In this document: positions 47,500-58,180 of the stretch, in pieces
Position numbering within the stretch: position 1 is the stretch's first letter
Layout: each line of letters starts with the position of its first letter
From: Rapana venosa
Taxonomy: Eukaryota > Mollusca > Gastropoda > Neogastropoda > Muricidae
Length of the DNA: 64,000 nt
Assembly: GCA_028751875.1 (NCBI GenBank)
Contig: CM054154.1
Span: forward strand, 54,303,462-54,367,461
Direction of reading: 5' to 3'
Translations under genes and position numbers: made by a program
The notes under the pieces: model-generated
Told to the model about the DNA's origin: nothing
The model's input: the letters and a program-made list of their open reading frames with translations, nothing else
Databases searched by the model: none

Positions 47500-48230
47500 C
47501 TGAAGAAGAACAGCTTCCTAATCCTGGTCACATGAGGGAGGTGTAAGCAGTATGACCGCTACGGCCGACATGGCAACGCAGCAGACAACAGCAGCAGCAG
47601 CAGCAGACACTACTTCTGGGAGACGACAGGATGCGACAGCCCACACCAGGATGCAGACGAAGGGGACGCGGGGGTCAGAGGAGGCGGGTGGACTGGGGGA
47701 GAAAGCAGAGGAACGTTCGGGCCATCCCTCGGGGAGTGAGGGAGCTTCCTCACCCCCGGGGTTCGGAAGGGGAAATCTCCCCGAACCCCAGCGAAGGACA
47801 GGTGGCTGGCTGTGACGGTTCCAGTCGTGGCCAAGACCGAGAGGCAAGGGCCGGGCAGAGTTTCCACACAGAGGCAAACGCAACAAGGGGGTCGTCCCTG
47901 GTGTCTCATCCGTACACACGAGAAGTCGTCACCAGAGCACCAGCGTGCCCACAAGCGGGGGGTGGTCTGCAAAGGACTGGAGGGAGGTGTTCAGAAAAAC
48001 AGTCCCTCTGTGGCCACGTCGGCTCAGGCAGTGGCAGTGACAAGGCAAGGGCACACGCTGACGGTCAGGCCAGGGCCATGCACGCTCTCACCTGGAGGCC
48101 AGCGCCTGGGGTCTAGTTTCCCACAATGCCTGGTGCTTTTGCAGACGACAGTGCCGAAATGTCGGGCTGTACGTGAATCGATAGGCTATCGCTAGTATCT
48201 TTAAATGTATAGGGTCTTGGCGACCCTTTG
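47500..48230. other. GC-rich unclassified block with overlapping open frames
   Basis: Much more GC-rich than its surroundings, with a short (CAG)n at about 47,586-47,606. Several frames of 90-160 codons are open on both strands, but all are low in complexity (Ala/Gly/Arg/Ser/Pro) and none matches a known domain. It may be the 5' region of a lost retrotransposon or a CpG-rich 5' exon. I see no splice signal or motif that decides. Confidence 0.35.
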
Positions 48231-48299
48231 AAATGAGTTTGATTGCTAACTTTGTTAATATAGTTATATTGTTGATATGTTTTTTTGTAGAAACATTCA

Positions 48300-48612
48300 A
48301 TGTTTCTCTAATCCACTCACTCCTCACCCCTCCCTTTGGCGGGACGACCGTTGGGGTACCCCCCACGGACGCGCAAGTGGACCGCCAAATGGTTCTGTCC
48401 TGGGGTGCTTTCAGGAGGTTTGTACAGTGAGGCCGGGCCACTCCTTTATGTTGGATATCCAGCTTTTGCGTGGTCGTACCTGCCTCCTTGCTCCTTCCAC
48501 CATTCCCTGCAGGACTGTCTTTGACAGGCTGTTATGGCTTGTTGTGTGGCCAAACCATTTCAGTTTCCTCCGTTTGACTGTATCTAGCAATGGTTCTTGT
48601 TTGCCAGCCAGT
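48300..48612 (-). pseudogene. RTE-like LINE C-terminal tail (3' part)
   Basis: The minus-strand frame contains KRRKLKWFGH, then SLSKTVLQGMVEGARRQ and SNIKEWPGL, followed after a frameshift by a tryptophan/arginine-rich end. This is the conserved C-terminal tail of endonuclease-RT LINEs. It lies head-to-head with the matching upstream part at 48,640-48,905, as expected of a twin-primed insertion. Confidence 0.8.
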
Positions 48613-48639
48613 GCCTCGATCTGCTGTCAGGTACGAGCA

Positions 48640-48905
48640 CACAAGAGGTGAAGATCAGACTTGCTGTGGCACTCTCCTCCATGACTAAGCTGGCGAAAGT
48701 GTGGAGAAACCACAACATCAGAACCCACACTAAGGTCAGACTCTACAAGGCACTCGTCACATCCCTTGCCTTGTACACTGTACGCATGGACACTTACTGC
48801 CGATTTAGAACGTCGCATCAAGCCTTTGAGATGAAGTGCCTCAGGCGGATCCTGAACATCACCTACAGAGACCGTAAAACCAATGACTACATCTGGCAGC
48901 AGATC
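48640..48905 (+). pseudogene. RTE-like LINE, pre-tail RT segment, inverted relative to its 3' part
   Basis: The forward frame has VKIRLAVALSSMTKLAKVW, RLYKALVTSLALY, FEMKCLRRILNITYRDRKT and NDYIWQQI. This is the segment that normally lies just upstream of the WFGH tail found on the opposite strand at 48,300-48,612. It abuts an I-group LINE 3' end at about 48,906. Confidence 0.8.
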
Positions 48906-49320
48906 TCTAATCTACAGATTGAAATTAAATGCCTTTCGAGCAAAATTTGCAAAATACAATGTATATGCGGTGAAAAAATTTTTCCAATGGTCATGTTCTG
49001 TATCAATGTCAAGGTTTAAAAAGTTTTTACCAGCATTTCAAGATAAGTCTCTGCAGGAAATTTTAACCAATCCAGAGTTATTTTGTGAGATAGCATTGTC
49101 TCTGATGCAATCCCCAGTATTCTCTTTTGTATAAAGTACGACCCTCGCGATCTACATTTTGCTTGATTTACAGCTGCCTTACAAGTAGTTCACAAGTTTT
49201 AGGTTTCCAATTTTTGAGTATTTTTCAATTGTTTTGTATTTTTTGTTAATTTTGTTGTTTCTTTCCATGTTTTTGCAACATACTGTTTAAGTAATTTGGA
49301 ATAGTCTTTTAATGTACATC
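48906..49320 (+). pseudogene. I-group LINE, 3' end of ORF2 (fragment)
   Basis: The frame from about 48,910 to the stop at 49,132-49,134 has LKLNAFRAKFAKY, a CGE zinc-finger remnant in the neighbouring frame, then KKFLPAFQDKS, NPELF and LMQSPV. It aligns with the end of the nearly full-length LINE (IKLNAFITKFCKH, CLCGEH, KPFLPTFCEQS, NPKL, LLHSPV at 55,260-55,478). Only this tail is present. Confidence 0.75.
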
Positions 49321-50393
49321 AATACCACCAACACGCATCTCTTTTACTAAAAGCCCTCATCTCATTAGTCCACCCACCCCCCACCCCCAAAACCCCGCCC
49401 CATCTCAATAGCCTTAAAAATGAATAAGGTAAAATCAAAACCTCCTTTTTGGTTGTAGGGGCCGTTTCATTTGGTCCCGTTTTTTGGCTCCTCTGGGGCA
49501 CGGGCTGTCGCTTCCCGTGAAGAGATTCTGCACAGACGTTTTAAAAAATTCCACTGACTCCTTGATTTTTGCACTGACTTCGTCATTTCAATTTTTAGGA
49601 AGAGGGTTGAGGGTTGGATAGCTATGGAAGACGTTCTTTTTTCACAGTAGATCTTATGGTTTTTTTGGGTTTCCCTGACACAGGGGTGTCAATCAGGTGC
49701 TTTCCCCCTCCTCCCCTGTATTTTACTTCTTCACAGCACCTTTACAGATGTCGGTTTTTGTGCATTTGGAACCTCCCATACCCTTTTTCTTGCATTTTGG
49801 GGGTTTTTACATAAAAATCGGGATTAGGATTAGCTCCTCATTATCCACCTCTTAATCCCCTTTTTTCCCTTCAAGGGCTAAAGTGTTAGAATAGCATCCT
49901 TAAAAAAAAAAAATCAAAGAAAAGCATCGGAAATCAAGCGGCTTACTTTCAACTCCCAAATGGAAGAGTTAGTTGAATACATTGACACTTAGAGATTCAT
50001 ACAAAAGCTGTCAAAAAAGACAACCAAAGGGATTTTTTTTCTGGGGTAAATTAAAGCTTCCCAAAAAAAATCAGCAAGATGTTAACTGCTGAGGGGGGAA
50101 ATATTTTCAAATACCCCAAAAAACTGAATGTGAGAATTTTAAAACCCCACCCCTGAGTTTCGAGAAACCATTGACGAAGTTTTGAACAAAGTAAACCTAA
50201 CGTTTGACATTGATAAAGGTGAAGCCTTGAACAATGTAAAGCTAATGTTTAACATTACTTAAGTTTTATTAAGTCCATAGGGCACTCATTGTAGTTCTTG
50301 TAGTTCTTTTTGAATTTCAGGTTTTTTTTTAAATAACATTTGTTCTTGATCTGTTCAAGTTAAGAATACTCATTCTTTTTATTACTTATTACA
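49321..50393. other. Unclassified AT-rich sequence
   Basis: No gene seen. The end, TTTTTATTACTTATTACAAG just before 50,400, looks like a 3' splice-site sequence preceding the open ORF1 frame, but it may equally be the 5' truncation point of the LINE. An imperfect ~45-bp repeat (GAAGTTTTGAACAAAGTAAA / GAAGCCTTGAACAATGTAAA) lies at about 50,175-50,260. Confidence 0.4.
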
Positions 50394-51351
50394 AGGGAAG
50401 ATTCTGGCTGGGCGACGACAGGAACCCAGACAGAACCAGTTCTACCTGCCTCCCCATCACCACCTGCCACCTATGCAGAAGCTGTTCAACAGCAAAGGCC
50501 TCCTACTGCACCTAGGCCTAAGCAACCTCAGCTGCCTGTAGGCCCAAAGAGGTCAGTGTGTCCAAGTACAACTAACACTAGGCCTAAAAAAGAAAAACCA
50601 GACCTAACAGGGCGCCAGACTCTGACGCGAAAAACATCTGACGTCACACCATGTAGTGCAGAAGAACATTCTGCTCTTCCCTCTGTACTCCTTCTGCAAG
50701 ACTCGGTTCTAAACGGCGTTAATGGCAAACGTCTAGGACAGTCTTATGGGTTCAGAGTGGAGAAAAGAAAATCATATCAAATCAGTGACATTCCTCTGAT
50801 TATGAGTAGTGCCACTGCTATTAATAAAGGGCATGCTGTAATCCTTTATTGTGGGGTAAATGATCTGAAAAATTCAGATCCCCAAGAAGCTAGCAAACAC
50901 CTGGTTAAAAATGTAAAACAAGTTTTGGCTACTTTTCCCCATACGAAAGTTGTGATAAGCAAGGTTGCCCCTGTGAAAAATCCCAGCCTTCAGATGAAAA
51001 GAGAACTTTTCAATGCAATGACATGTTCAGAATTATATAACCAAAGCAATGTGTCATTTGTCTCACATGAAAATATGTATAGCATCATCATTATAAAGAT
51101 TCATTTCATCCTAACGTTCATGGTTCAAGTATTCTGGCAAGAAACATTGGCAGGCACTTCATGCCTTGTTTTGGGAAAAACCAAAGAGGAAACCCAGAGC
51201 TAAGTTTCATCGCATGAACCAGTACCAGCCACCACCCTACGCCTTTGAAGACCGCCAGCAACAGCCAGCCTACAGCCAGGGACAGTACCTCTACCAGCAG
51301 GACAGCCGCAGGTGGAGGCAACGTATCCGGCAGAATAATTTCGTATGTTGA
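50394..51351 (+). pseudogene. I-group LINE ORF1 with SGNH/GDSL-esterase-like domain
   Basis: Open in one frame from about 50,394 to 51,080, with no certain start (first Met of the long frame at 50,556). The N-terminus is Pro/Gln-rich and disordered. An SGNH-hydrolase-like core follows: LLLQDSVLNGVNGKRLGQSY (block I, with the usual Gly before Asp-Ser replaced by Gln), CGVNDLKNSD (block III, GxND) and VSKVAP. VSFVSHENM carries the probable catalytic His. A frameshift near 51,080-51,110 separates a Gln/Tyr/Pro-rich tail ending at the stop at 51,351. Esterase-type ORF1 proteins are known in several LINE clades, where they are thought to help RNP formation. It pairs with ORF2 at 51,658. Confidence 0.78.
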
Positions 51352-51657
51352 ACAATCACTTGGAATGGTGACATTTTGTATGTCAATGCTTTGCACCAGC
51401 TGCAGCACAGATAATAGACACTGTAATCTCCGCTTACAGCAGCTGTTTTACCTGATTTGGAACTGTTTTTGCTGCTCTCTTTTAGTTACTTATTTATCTA
51501 TTTTTATTTATCTGTTCTCCTTTTTGTGTTGTGATTTAATTGAAATAATTTACCTTGTATTATTAGTTTACTTGCGCTCTTTTAATTCAATACCAGTTCA
51601 TTCAATATATTTACTCTATTTATAGGTTGCATTGGCATTTTTTGTTAAAACTGTATT

Positions 51658-54600
51658 ATGCCTCTGAAAAATTCACAAATGCTTAAGATAATGCAGTGGA
51701 ATGCTAGATCAATTTCCACTAATCTCCATATTTAGTTCAACATATTCAAATAACAGGTATCAAGTTCTTATGTTACAGTCCCTGAATGTAAAGAAATGTA
51801 AACTACCTAAACTTCAGGGTTACTGTTATCCACCTGTTCATGAACATGTAGATGCTGTTGGTAAAATCAATACAGCAATATATATACAAGAAGGGGTAGA
51901 TTATAATGTATGTTGTTCACCAATGCCTAACAACATTCCAGATTCATATTCATGTGCAGCACGTGTAAAGGTTACACATGATTTAGTCATGAATATTGTA
52001 TCGGTTTATTTACCAAAGGGAGCTAATGACTCTAATACAGAATGGTTGCATTCACTACAAGATAATCAGAAGTGGCTGGTAGGAGGAGATTTTAATGCCC
52101 ACGCGCCTTTTTGGGATAAAGGAAGTATATCCATTTCCTGCAATCGTTTTTTAGAAAACATAACAGACTCTTGCCTGTGCCTACTAAATGATGGCAGTGT
52201 CACGAGAATACCTGACATTTGTACTCACAGAGCATCAGCATTAGATTTGTCTTTGATATCTTCTGCTCTTGCTCCAGAATGTACATGGGTAACAAATGAA
52301 GATACATTGGGCAGTGATCATCTACCTATTGTAATAACATTTAATGAAATGCCAATCCTCTGTGACACTGAAAAAGACACAATTCCAAAATTTAAATATA
52401 AAGAGGCCAATTGGGAAAAGTTTAAAAGCATTCTTGCTTCCTACAATACAAACAGCTTAGATTCTGAATAATAATTGACCAATTTTATTCCACTTTTACA
52501 AATGCCATTATTCAAGCTGCGCACTTATCAATTCCCATCATTAAATCACTTAAATCAAAAAAGTGTTCAGGGAACGTTTGGTGTGACACCTGCATGCGAA
52601 GAAGCAGTGACTAACAAGCATTTAATGTCAAAATATATACTGAAAAAATAAGACATCAGAAAACCATGAAAAACAGAAACAGGCAAAAAATTATTGCAAC
52701 ATGGTCATAGCTCAGGCAAAGCGACAATATTGGTCGTCATTTTGTTCTAGTGACATATCAAGTCATACAGATCTTTAAAAAGTGTGGAAAAAATTTCATG
52801 AAATGAGAAAAGGTGTGACTTTACCAACTTGTCCGATTAAGCTAAAAAACAAAGAATTTCCATCCAATGCAGAAAAGGCTGAGGCTTTTGCAGATATGTT
52901 CTCAGAATCCATGTGTATTGAAGGTCTCTCACTTAAAAGCAGTAAGTACAGAAAATCTGAAGAGAATAAAAAAGAATATGAAGACCCACTTTCTAATAAC
53001 ACCGAATACATTAATGCCTCAATAACAATCAATGAAGTAAAAGATGTATTACATTCTCTTCCTAATAAGAAAACATCTGTTGGATTAGATGCCATATCAA
53101 ATGATATGCTTAAACATTTACCAGAAAAATTCATTTTTCTATTACATAAACTTTTCCAAAAGTGTTGGACTGAAAGTGTAATGCCAGTAAACTGGAAGCA
53201 GTCTATCATTGTTCCTATTCATAAGCAAGGAAAGCCTAAAAATGACAAAACTAGTTACAGACCCAGAGCACTGACTTCCAACACAGGTAAGCTAATGGAG
53301 CGAATCATTCTAAGAAGGATTGTATATTATTGTCAGAAAAATAAGGTAGTTCCAATCAATCAAGCAGGCTTTCAAAAAGGCAGATCTGCAATTGATAACT
53401 TAGTTAAACTAACAACACAAGTCAAACAACAGTTTGCAAGAAGAAAAAATTTACTTGCAACATTTTTTGACGTCAGAAAAGCCTAGGACCAAGTCTGGCA
53501 TGCTAAATTACTGCATAAATTGAAGACTATTGGATTATCTGGGCATGTTTATTATTATATCAAAAGCTTTTTATGTAACAGAAGTATACAACAGGAGAGT
53601 AGGGAATACATATTCACACTCTAGGTCACTCAATATGGGTTTACCACAGGGTTCTGTTATAGCCCCTTTTCTGTTTAATATACTGTTATATGATCTACCC
53701 ACAAAAATGTCCAAAGATATCATCCTAGATACAATATGCTGATGATATATGTATGTGGAATGAATGTCACTATGAAGCGCAGTACAACAAAGAGGATGAT
53801 TCATTATACCAGAAAGATCTATCAAAAAGAGTTAGATAATTTATATAAATATATTTTTGAAAATGGTCTGACATTTTCAACAGAAAAAACGCATATTATG
53901 CTTTTTAACAATGGCAGTGATCCAGATACACTACCACAGTTTAGGATTGGAGGGGAGCTAATTCAGTACACAAATACTGTCAAATTTTTAGGCATCTTAC
54001 TTACATCAAAATTGAATTGGAATGCTCATATTGGATACATTTTAAACAAAAGCAAGAAAATGTATTAATTTTCTTAAAATGGTTACCAGACAGTCTTGGG
54101 GACAAGATATGGTCACTTTGAAATGCTAGCTACGTCACTTGTACGATCCAAGCTGTCTATGGACAAGAAGTCTTTTTTAGTGCTCCTAATTTTTACTGAA
54201 AAAAACTCCAAAGTGTAGACTGTAAAGCATATAAACTTGCACTTGGTGTACCATTCCACACCTCCACCATAGGAACTTATAACGAAATTGGGGAACTTCC
54301 CCTAGCTGAATACCGACAACTTTCATGTGCCAAATATGTTTTACGCAGCACAACAAATGAAAACTTGTTTCTAGTGAAATAGAAGTCAAAGCAAAACAAA
54401 TGATCCTAAAAGAGCTAGACATATTTCGTGTTTAACGCCTATTGGTACGTATGTATCAGACCTTTTCAAAAGTCTGAACTTAATGATTATGAATTTAGAA
54501 ATGCAGAAAGAAGCTTTGCCATGCCCTTCGTGGGAAATAAATAAAGCACATTTTGATATAGAATGTACTAGTGAAAAAAAGAATGAAAACCAAAACATCA

Positions 54601-55478
54601 TGGTTGCAGATATCCAATCACATATTGAAAATAAGTATAATTGACAACTTAAAAGTAATACAGATGGGTCAGTTTAGAAAATAATGAAGCTGGTTCAGCA
54701 TTCGTCATACCAGCTCTAAAAACAGAGAAATCATACTATCTTGGTAAACATCATTCAATATTTACAGCTGAACTTGTTGCAATTCTTATGGCTCTTTACT
54801 ATATTCTTGATTCTGTTTTTCCCCATCATTCCTATCTTACTCTGTGTAGACTCTAAGTCATACTATATCTATCAAATTCCCAAATTCCAAGAAAGTATCC
54901 AGAATCATTTTTGAACTTAAATATGTCATACACCTTTTAAGTTTAAGAGGTATTCCTGTTTCCTTTTGTTGGGTACCTTCGCACGTTGGAATTTTTTCAA
55001 ATGTGTGGGCTGACAGAGCTGCAAAAAGGGGGACAAGACATCATTTGGAATCAATAGAACTGCATGTTCCATTATCTCTACAGGAGGGATACCGTTTATT
55101 AGAACAAACTCGTATAGTAAGTGGAGAGAATCTGATCAATTCAAGGAACGATCTTTAAAGAGTTGCCTGACTAATAGCCTTATTTCATGTTACAGGACTC
55201 CTTCTCAAACAAACTTAAGTATCGCAACCACGAGAAGAGTTAATACACTATATTTTAGAATAAAATTAAATGCATTTATAACAAAATTTTGTAAACATGT
55301 CAGGTGCCTCTGTGGGGAACATATTTCCAACTCTCACATCCTATTTTAGTGTCCAATTGTAAAACCTTTTTTACCCACATTTTGTGAGCAGTCTGTGGAA
55401 ACTGCTTTTAAAAATCCAAAATTAGCCTTTGCCATTGTTAAATGTCTATTGCACAGCCCAGTAGAGTATTTGTTGTAG
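51658..55478 (+). pseudogene. I-group LINE ORF2: endonuclease - reverse transcriptase - RNase H, interrupted
   Basis: About 3.8 kb from ATG at 51,658 (MPLKNSQ) to the stop at 55,476-55,478. The APE-type endonuclease has MQWNARSIS (about 51,690), VGGDFNAHAPFW (about 52,080-52,115), SALDLSLIS and GSDHLPIV (about 52,312). The RT has SIIVPIHKQGKPKND, a SYRP block, NQAGFQKGRSAIDNLV, FDVRKA-stop-DQVWH, GLPQGSVIAPFLFNILLYD and YADD (53,735-53,746). RNase H follows with DGS (54,663), FTAELVAI (54,764), VDSKSYY (54,847) and WVPSHVG (54,973). It ends with a C-terminal CLCGEHISNSH zinc-finger motif (55,305). Defects are mostly point stops (TAG at 53,484-53,486; TAG near 55,346) and a few frameshifts near 51,686-51,745, 52,470, 53,515-53,560, 53,730, 54,070 and 54,130. 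The EN-RT-RNase H order places it in the I group; Nimb-like is possible. Confidence 0.88.
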
Positions 55479-55690
55479 TTACTTTATAATTGTTTCATGT
55501 TAACAATCTGTTGAATTTAAATTTTTGCTCATGTTTAAGATTCCCCCCCCCCCTTTTGATTGCATGAAAATTCCAACACACTTGTTACCTAATCAGTCTT
55601 TTCTCTATCCATTCCCTTCTAGTTCCACTACATTTTCCACATCCCTCGTCTAATATCACTGAGTGTGAACAGACGTTAAATTGAAGACCA
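55479..55690 (+). other. I-group LINE 3' UTR and terminus
   Basis: Runs from the ORF2 stop through a poly-C run (about 55,543-55,553) to CAGACGTTAAATTGAAGACC at 55,671-55,690, followed by (AAC)n and (CA)n. The motif GACGTTAAA recurs in every minisatellite 1 core and near 59,977, so it is the probable 3' terminus of the LINE family. Confidence 0.6.
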
Positions 55691-55707
55691 ACAACAACAA
55701 CAACACA

Positions 55708-55748
<41 letters not shown>

Positions 55749-55751
55749 ACA

Positions 55752-55800
<49 letters not shown>
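55690..55800. repeat. (AAC)n-(CA)n microsatellite
   Basis: Short (AAC)n then an interrupted (CA)n, immediately after the LINE 3' terminus and probably grown from its A/C-rich tail. Confidence 0.93.
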
Positions 55801-55803
<3 letters not shown>

Positions 55804-55889
55804 AATAGCTCTCTTTCTCCCCTATACAGTCTCTTATTTTTGTGTCGTCTGGAATCACGTAAAATGGAAAGACATTAAGATTGAGGACT

Positions 55890-56540
55890 TACTTGAAGAC
55901 TTACTCAAATAGTTTAGAAGTATAGGTTATAGCTGTGGTAACTGAACGAATAGTACGTGCTCTTTTAGGAAAGTTGACATAAGATCTTATACTAATTTCG
56001 GTGTCCACAGTGGGATTTTTTGTTTTGAACAAGAGATATTTAGCTCGACCAGCTGTTTGTCAAATGGCAAATGGCAAAATACCCATAAGTGCCCATGGAT
56101 AATGCATGAAAAATTACACCCAAAGCTAATCGTAAAGCCTTACAGTCTAGTCTTGTCATTTTCTGTAATAAATACTTTGGAGCACTGAAAAATGCTTCCT
56201 GGCCATAAATGCGTCTAGAACGTACTAAAGGTAATGCCAGATGTTTTAAAACAGCTACATCATGAGCCCACTCTTGTTTACTAATAACTTTCAGGAGGTT
56301 AAGACTTTTCCAAGCTTTAGTATTTAAGTATTCAATGTGGTAATTCCAAGTTAGTGTCGATGTAAAATGTACCCCTAAAAACCTCACCATAGATTGATCA
56401 TTCCAAAGCTTTCCCATCTATCTGGAAAACAGGTAGAACTGGTGGGTTAGCACCATCATTTAAAAGTACGAGATTAGTCTTTTCAAGAGACAGTGACAGA
56501 CCATTCTCAAAAATGTAGTCATTATGTTTGTTTAACTTAG
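55890..56540 (-). pseudogene. I-group LINE fragment, RT C-terminal part, opposite orientation
   Basis: Minus-strand frames match the middle of ORF2. LEKTNLVLLNDGA (about 56,450) corresponds to STEKTHIMLFNNGS of the LINE at 53,880. MVRFLGVHFTSTLTWNYHIE (about 56,340-56,400), SKQEWAHDV, SRRIYGQEAFFSAPKYLLQK and LDCKALRLALGV follow. It lacks the endonuclease, the YADD box and RNase H, and abuts the preceding LINE tail-to-tail. Confidence 0.8.
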
Positions 56541-56546
56541 ACTTAT

Positions 56547-56595
56547 CTATATATATATATATATAATATATATAATATATATATAATATATATAT

Positions 56596-56632
<37 letters not shown>

Positions 56633-56665
56633 AATATATAATATATATATATATAATAATATATA
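56547..56665. repeat. (TA)n tract
   Basis: About 115 bp of almost pure TA with a few AA/TAA interruptions. It is self-complementary and cruciform-prone, and lies at the junction of two LINE fragments. Confidence 0.95.
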
Positions 56666-56679
56666 TAAATATAATCTGT

Positions 56680-57470
56680 GGACCCTCCTGTAATACAGCT
56701 ACCACGAAAGAGGACTCAGACTACTGAATTTGCCAGCTACAACGACATGGTGCTTGCAAACACCCTTGGGAGCACAAGGCATCCCGACGCTGGCATGCAC
56801 CTAATGGAACCCATCACAACCAGATCGACTACATACTGGAACAAAACCGGTTCAGATCTGGCATCAACAGAGACAAGACGAGGACATTTCCAGGTGCAGA
56901 CGTGGGCAGTGACCACGACCTGGTGCTCCAGAACTTCAGAATCGAGCTGAAAAAGATTAACAAGCCAAAGAACATCAGGCTACAATTCAACCTAGAAAGA
57001 TTGAAGGACCCTACCATCACAGAATCCTTCCAAGCAAAAATATGCAGAAAATGTGCTGCACTGCTTGCACTGGATAAGGATGCAGAGACAATAAATAACC
57101 AACAGCTTCAATGCAGCGATGACGGAAACAGCAAATGAACTATTTGGCAAGCACAACCAGAAAAAACAACTATGGGTCACAGATAAAATCCTGGACATGT
57201 GTGATAAAACGAAGTGAACTGAAGAGTGTCAAGTACACAACAGGAGCAGGAGAATACAGAGAGATCAACAAAAAGATCAAGAAAGACATGAAAAAGGCCA
57301 AAGAAAAATGGATTGAAAAACAATGCTCAGATATCGAAGAAAATTTGTCTGAAAACAACAGCAGAAGAGCCTATCCAATTGTAAAGAGCTCACACAGGAG
57401 AAGCAGGCAAGAGTCAACAACACTGGAGACAAAGACTGTGTCACGCTCCATAAGGGATTGTGGCTAAACC
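56680..57470 (+). pseudogene. RTE-like LINE, endonuclease C-terminus to pre-RT linker
   Basis: In shifting frames: TEFASYNDMVLANTLG (56,727-56,776), an NQIDYILEQNRFRSGI-like stretch (about 56,820-56,870), and PGADVGSDHDLVLQNFRI (about 56,890-56,950, with the SDHDLV endonuclease motif). Then ERLKDPTITESFQAKI and EYREINKKIKKDMKKAKEKW (about 57,250-57,310), IEENLSENNSRRAY and a short end near 57,470. The RT domain is absent. It appears to be the same broad family as the fragments at 48,300-48,905, which carry the opposite end. Confidence 0.83.
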
Positions 57471-57597
57471 CCCACCCACGCCCTCTCTAACTATCTTCCC
57501 GACAACACCAAACACAGAACACAGAAGGAAAAGTTCCAGACTTTACTTTCCAAAAATCCAAATCAATCACATCAGACACATACTTAAACTCACTTCC

Positions 57598-57603
57598 ACA
57601 CAC

Positions 57604-57663
<60 letters not shown>
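57598..57663. repeat. (CA)n microsatellite
   Basis: About 60 bp of nearly perfect CA. Confidence 0.95.
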
Positions 57664-57665
<2 letters not shown>

Positions 57666-57679
57666 TTCAATCACAACCA

Positions 57680-58180
57680 CACTCTAAATCCTGTCTATAA
57701 TAATCTCCCCTCTTCTGCACAGTTCAGAAACCTGTTTGAGGAACATTCCCCTCCCACTTCCCTCACAGTCACGACTCGGATTTCCGAGCACAGTCACCAT
57801 CACAGGCTGAAGTCCACAAGGAGGGTCACGGGTGGACAGGGCAGCAGGGAGAAGGGAAACGGGTCAAAGGGGAAAAAGGTGGATCCAGGGAATAAAGGGA
57901 CAGAGGGTCAAGGACAAGCCAGCAGCGACTCTTCAGGGCACACCGGGCTGCACCCTCTCCAGGCACGACTCCACCGCTGGAGGCTCCCACAGGAACCTGG
58001 AACAGGCAATACTTGCCGTTCCTCAGCATACGCCCATAACTAGCGCTAAGGCGACTAGGGTTATTTCCCTTGCCTCCTCCAGGTTGACAATTTGTCTATT
58101 AAGCCAAAACCTCCACCATGTATCCCCAAGGAATCATTTACATTCCGAATCTAAATCACGTCTAATGTATACTCTATAAT
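57680..58180. other. Low-complexity open frame, unclassified
   Basis: A forward frame is open for roughly 95 codons (57,683-57,965), rich in Ser, Gly, Lys, Thr and Gln (NPVYNNLPSS at its start, GQGSREKGNGSKGKK in the middle). It resembles a disordered LINE ORF1 or gag tail but has no diagnostic motif. The 58,180-58,560 stretch is AT-rich with no feature. Confidence 0.35.

Noticed and set aside
48135..48185. Hammerhead ribozyme core (GACGACAGTGCCGAAATGTC)
   Set aside because: The CUGANGA box would need a mismatch (CAGACGA) and no stable stem II forms between it and GAAA.
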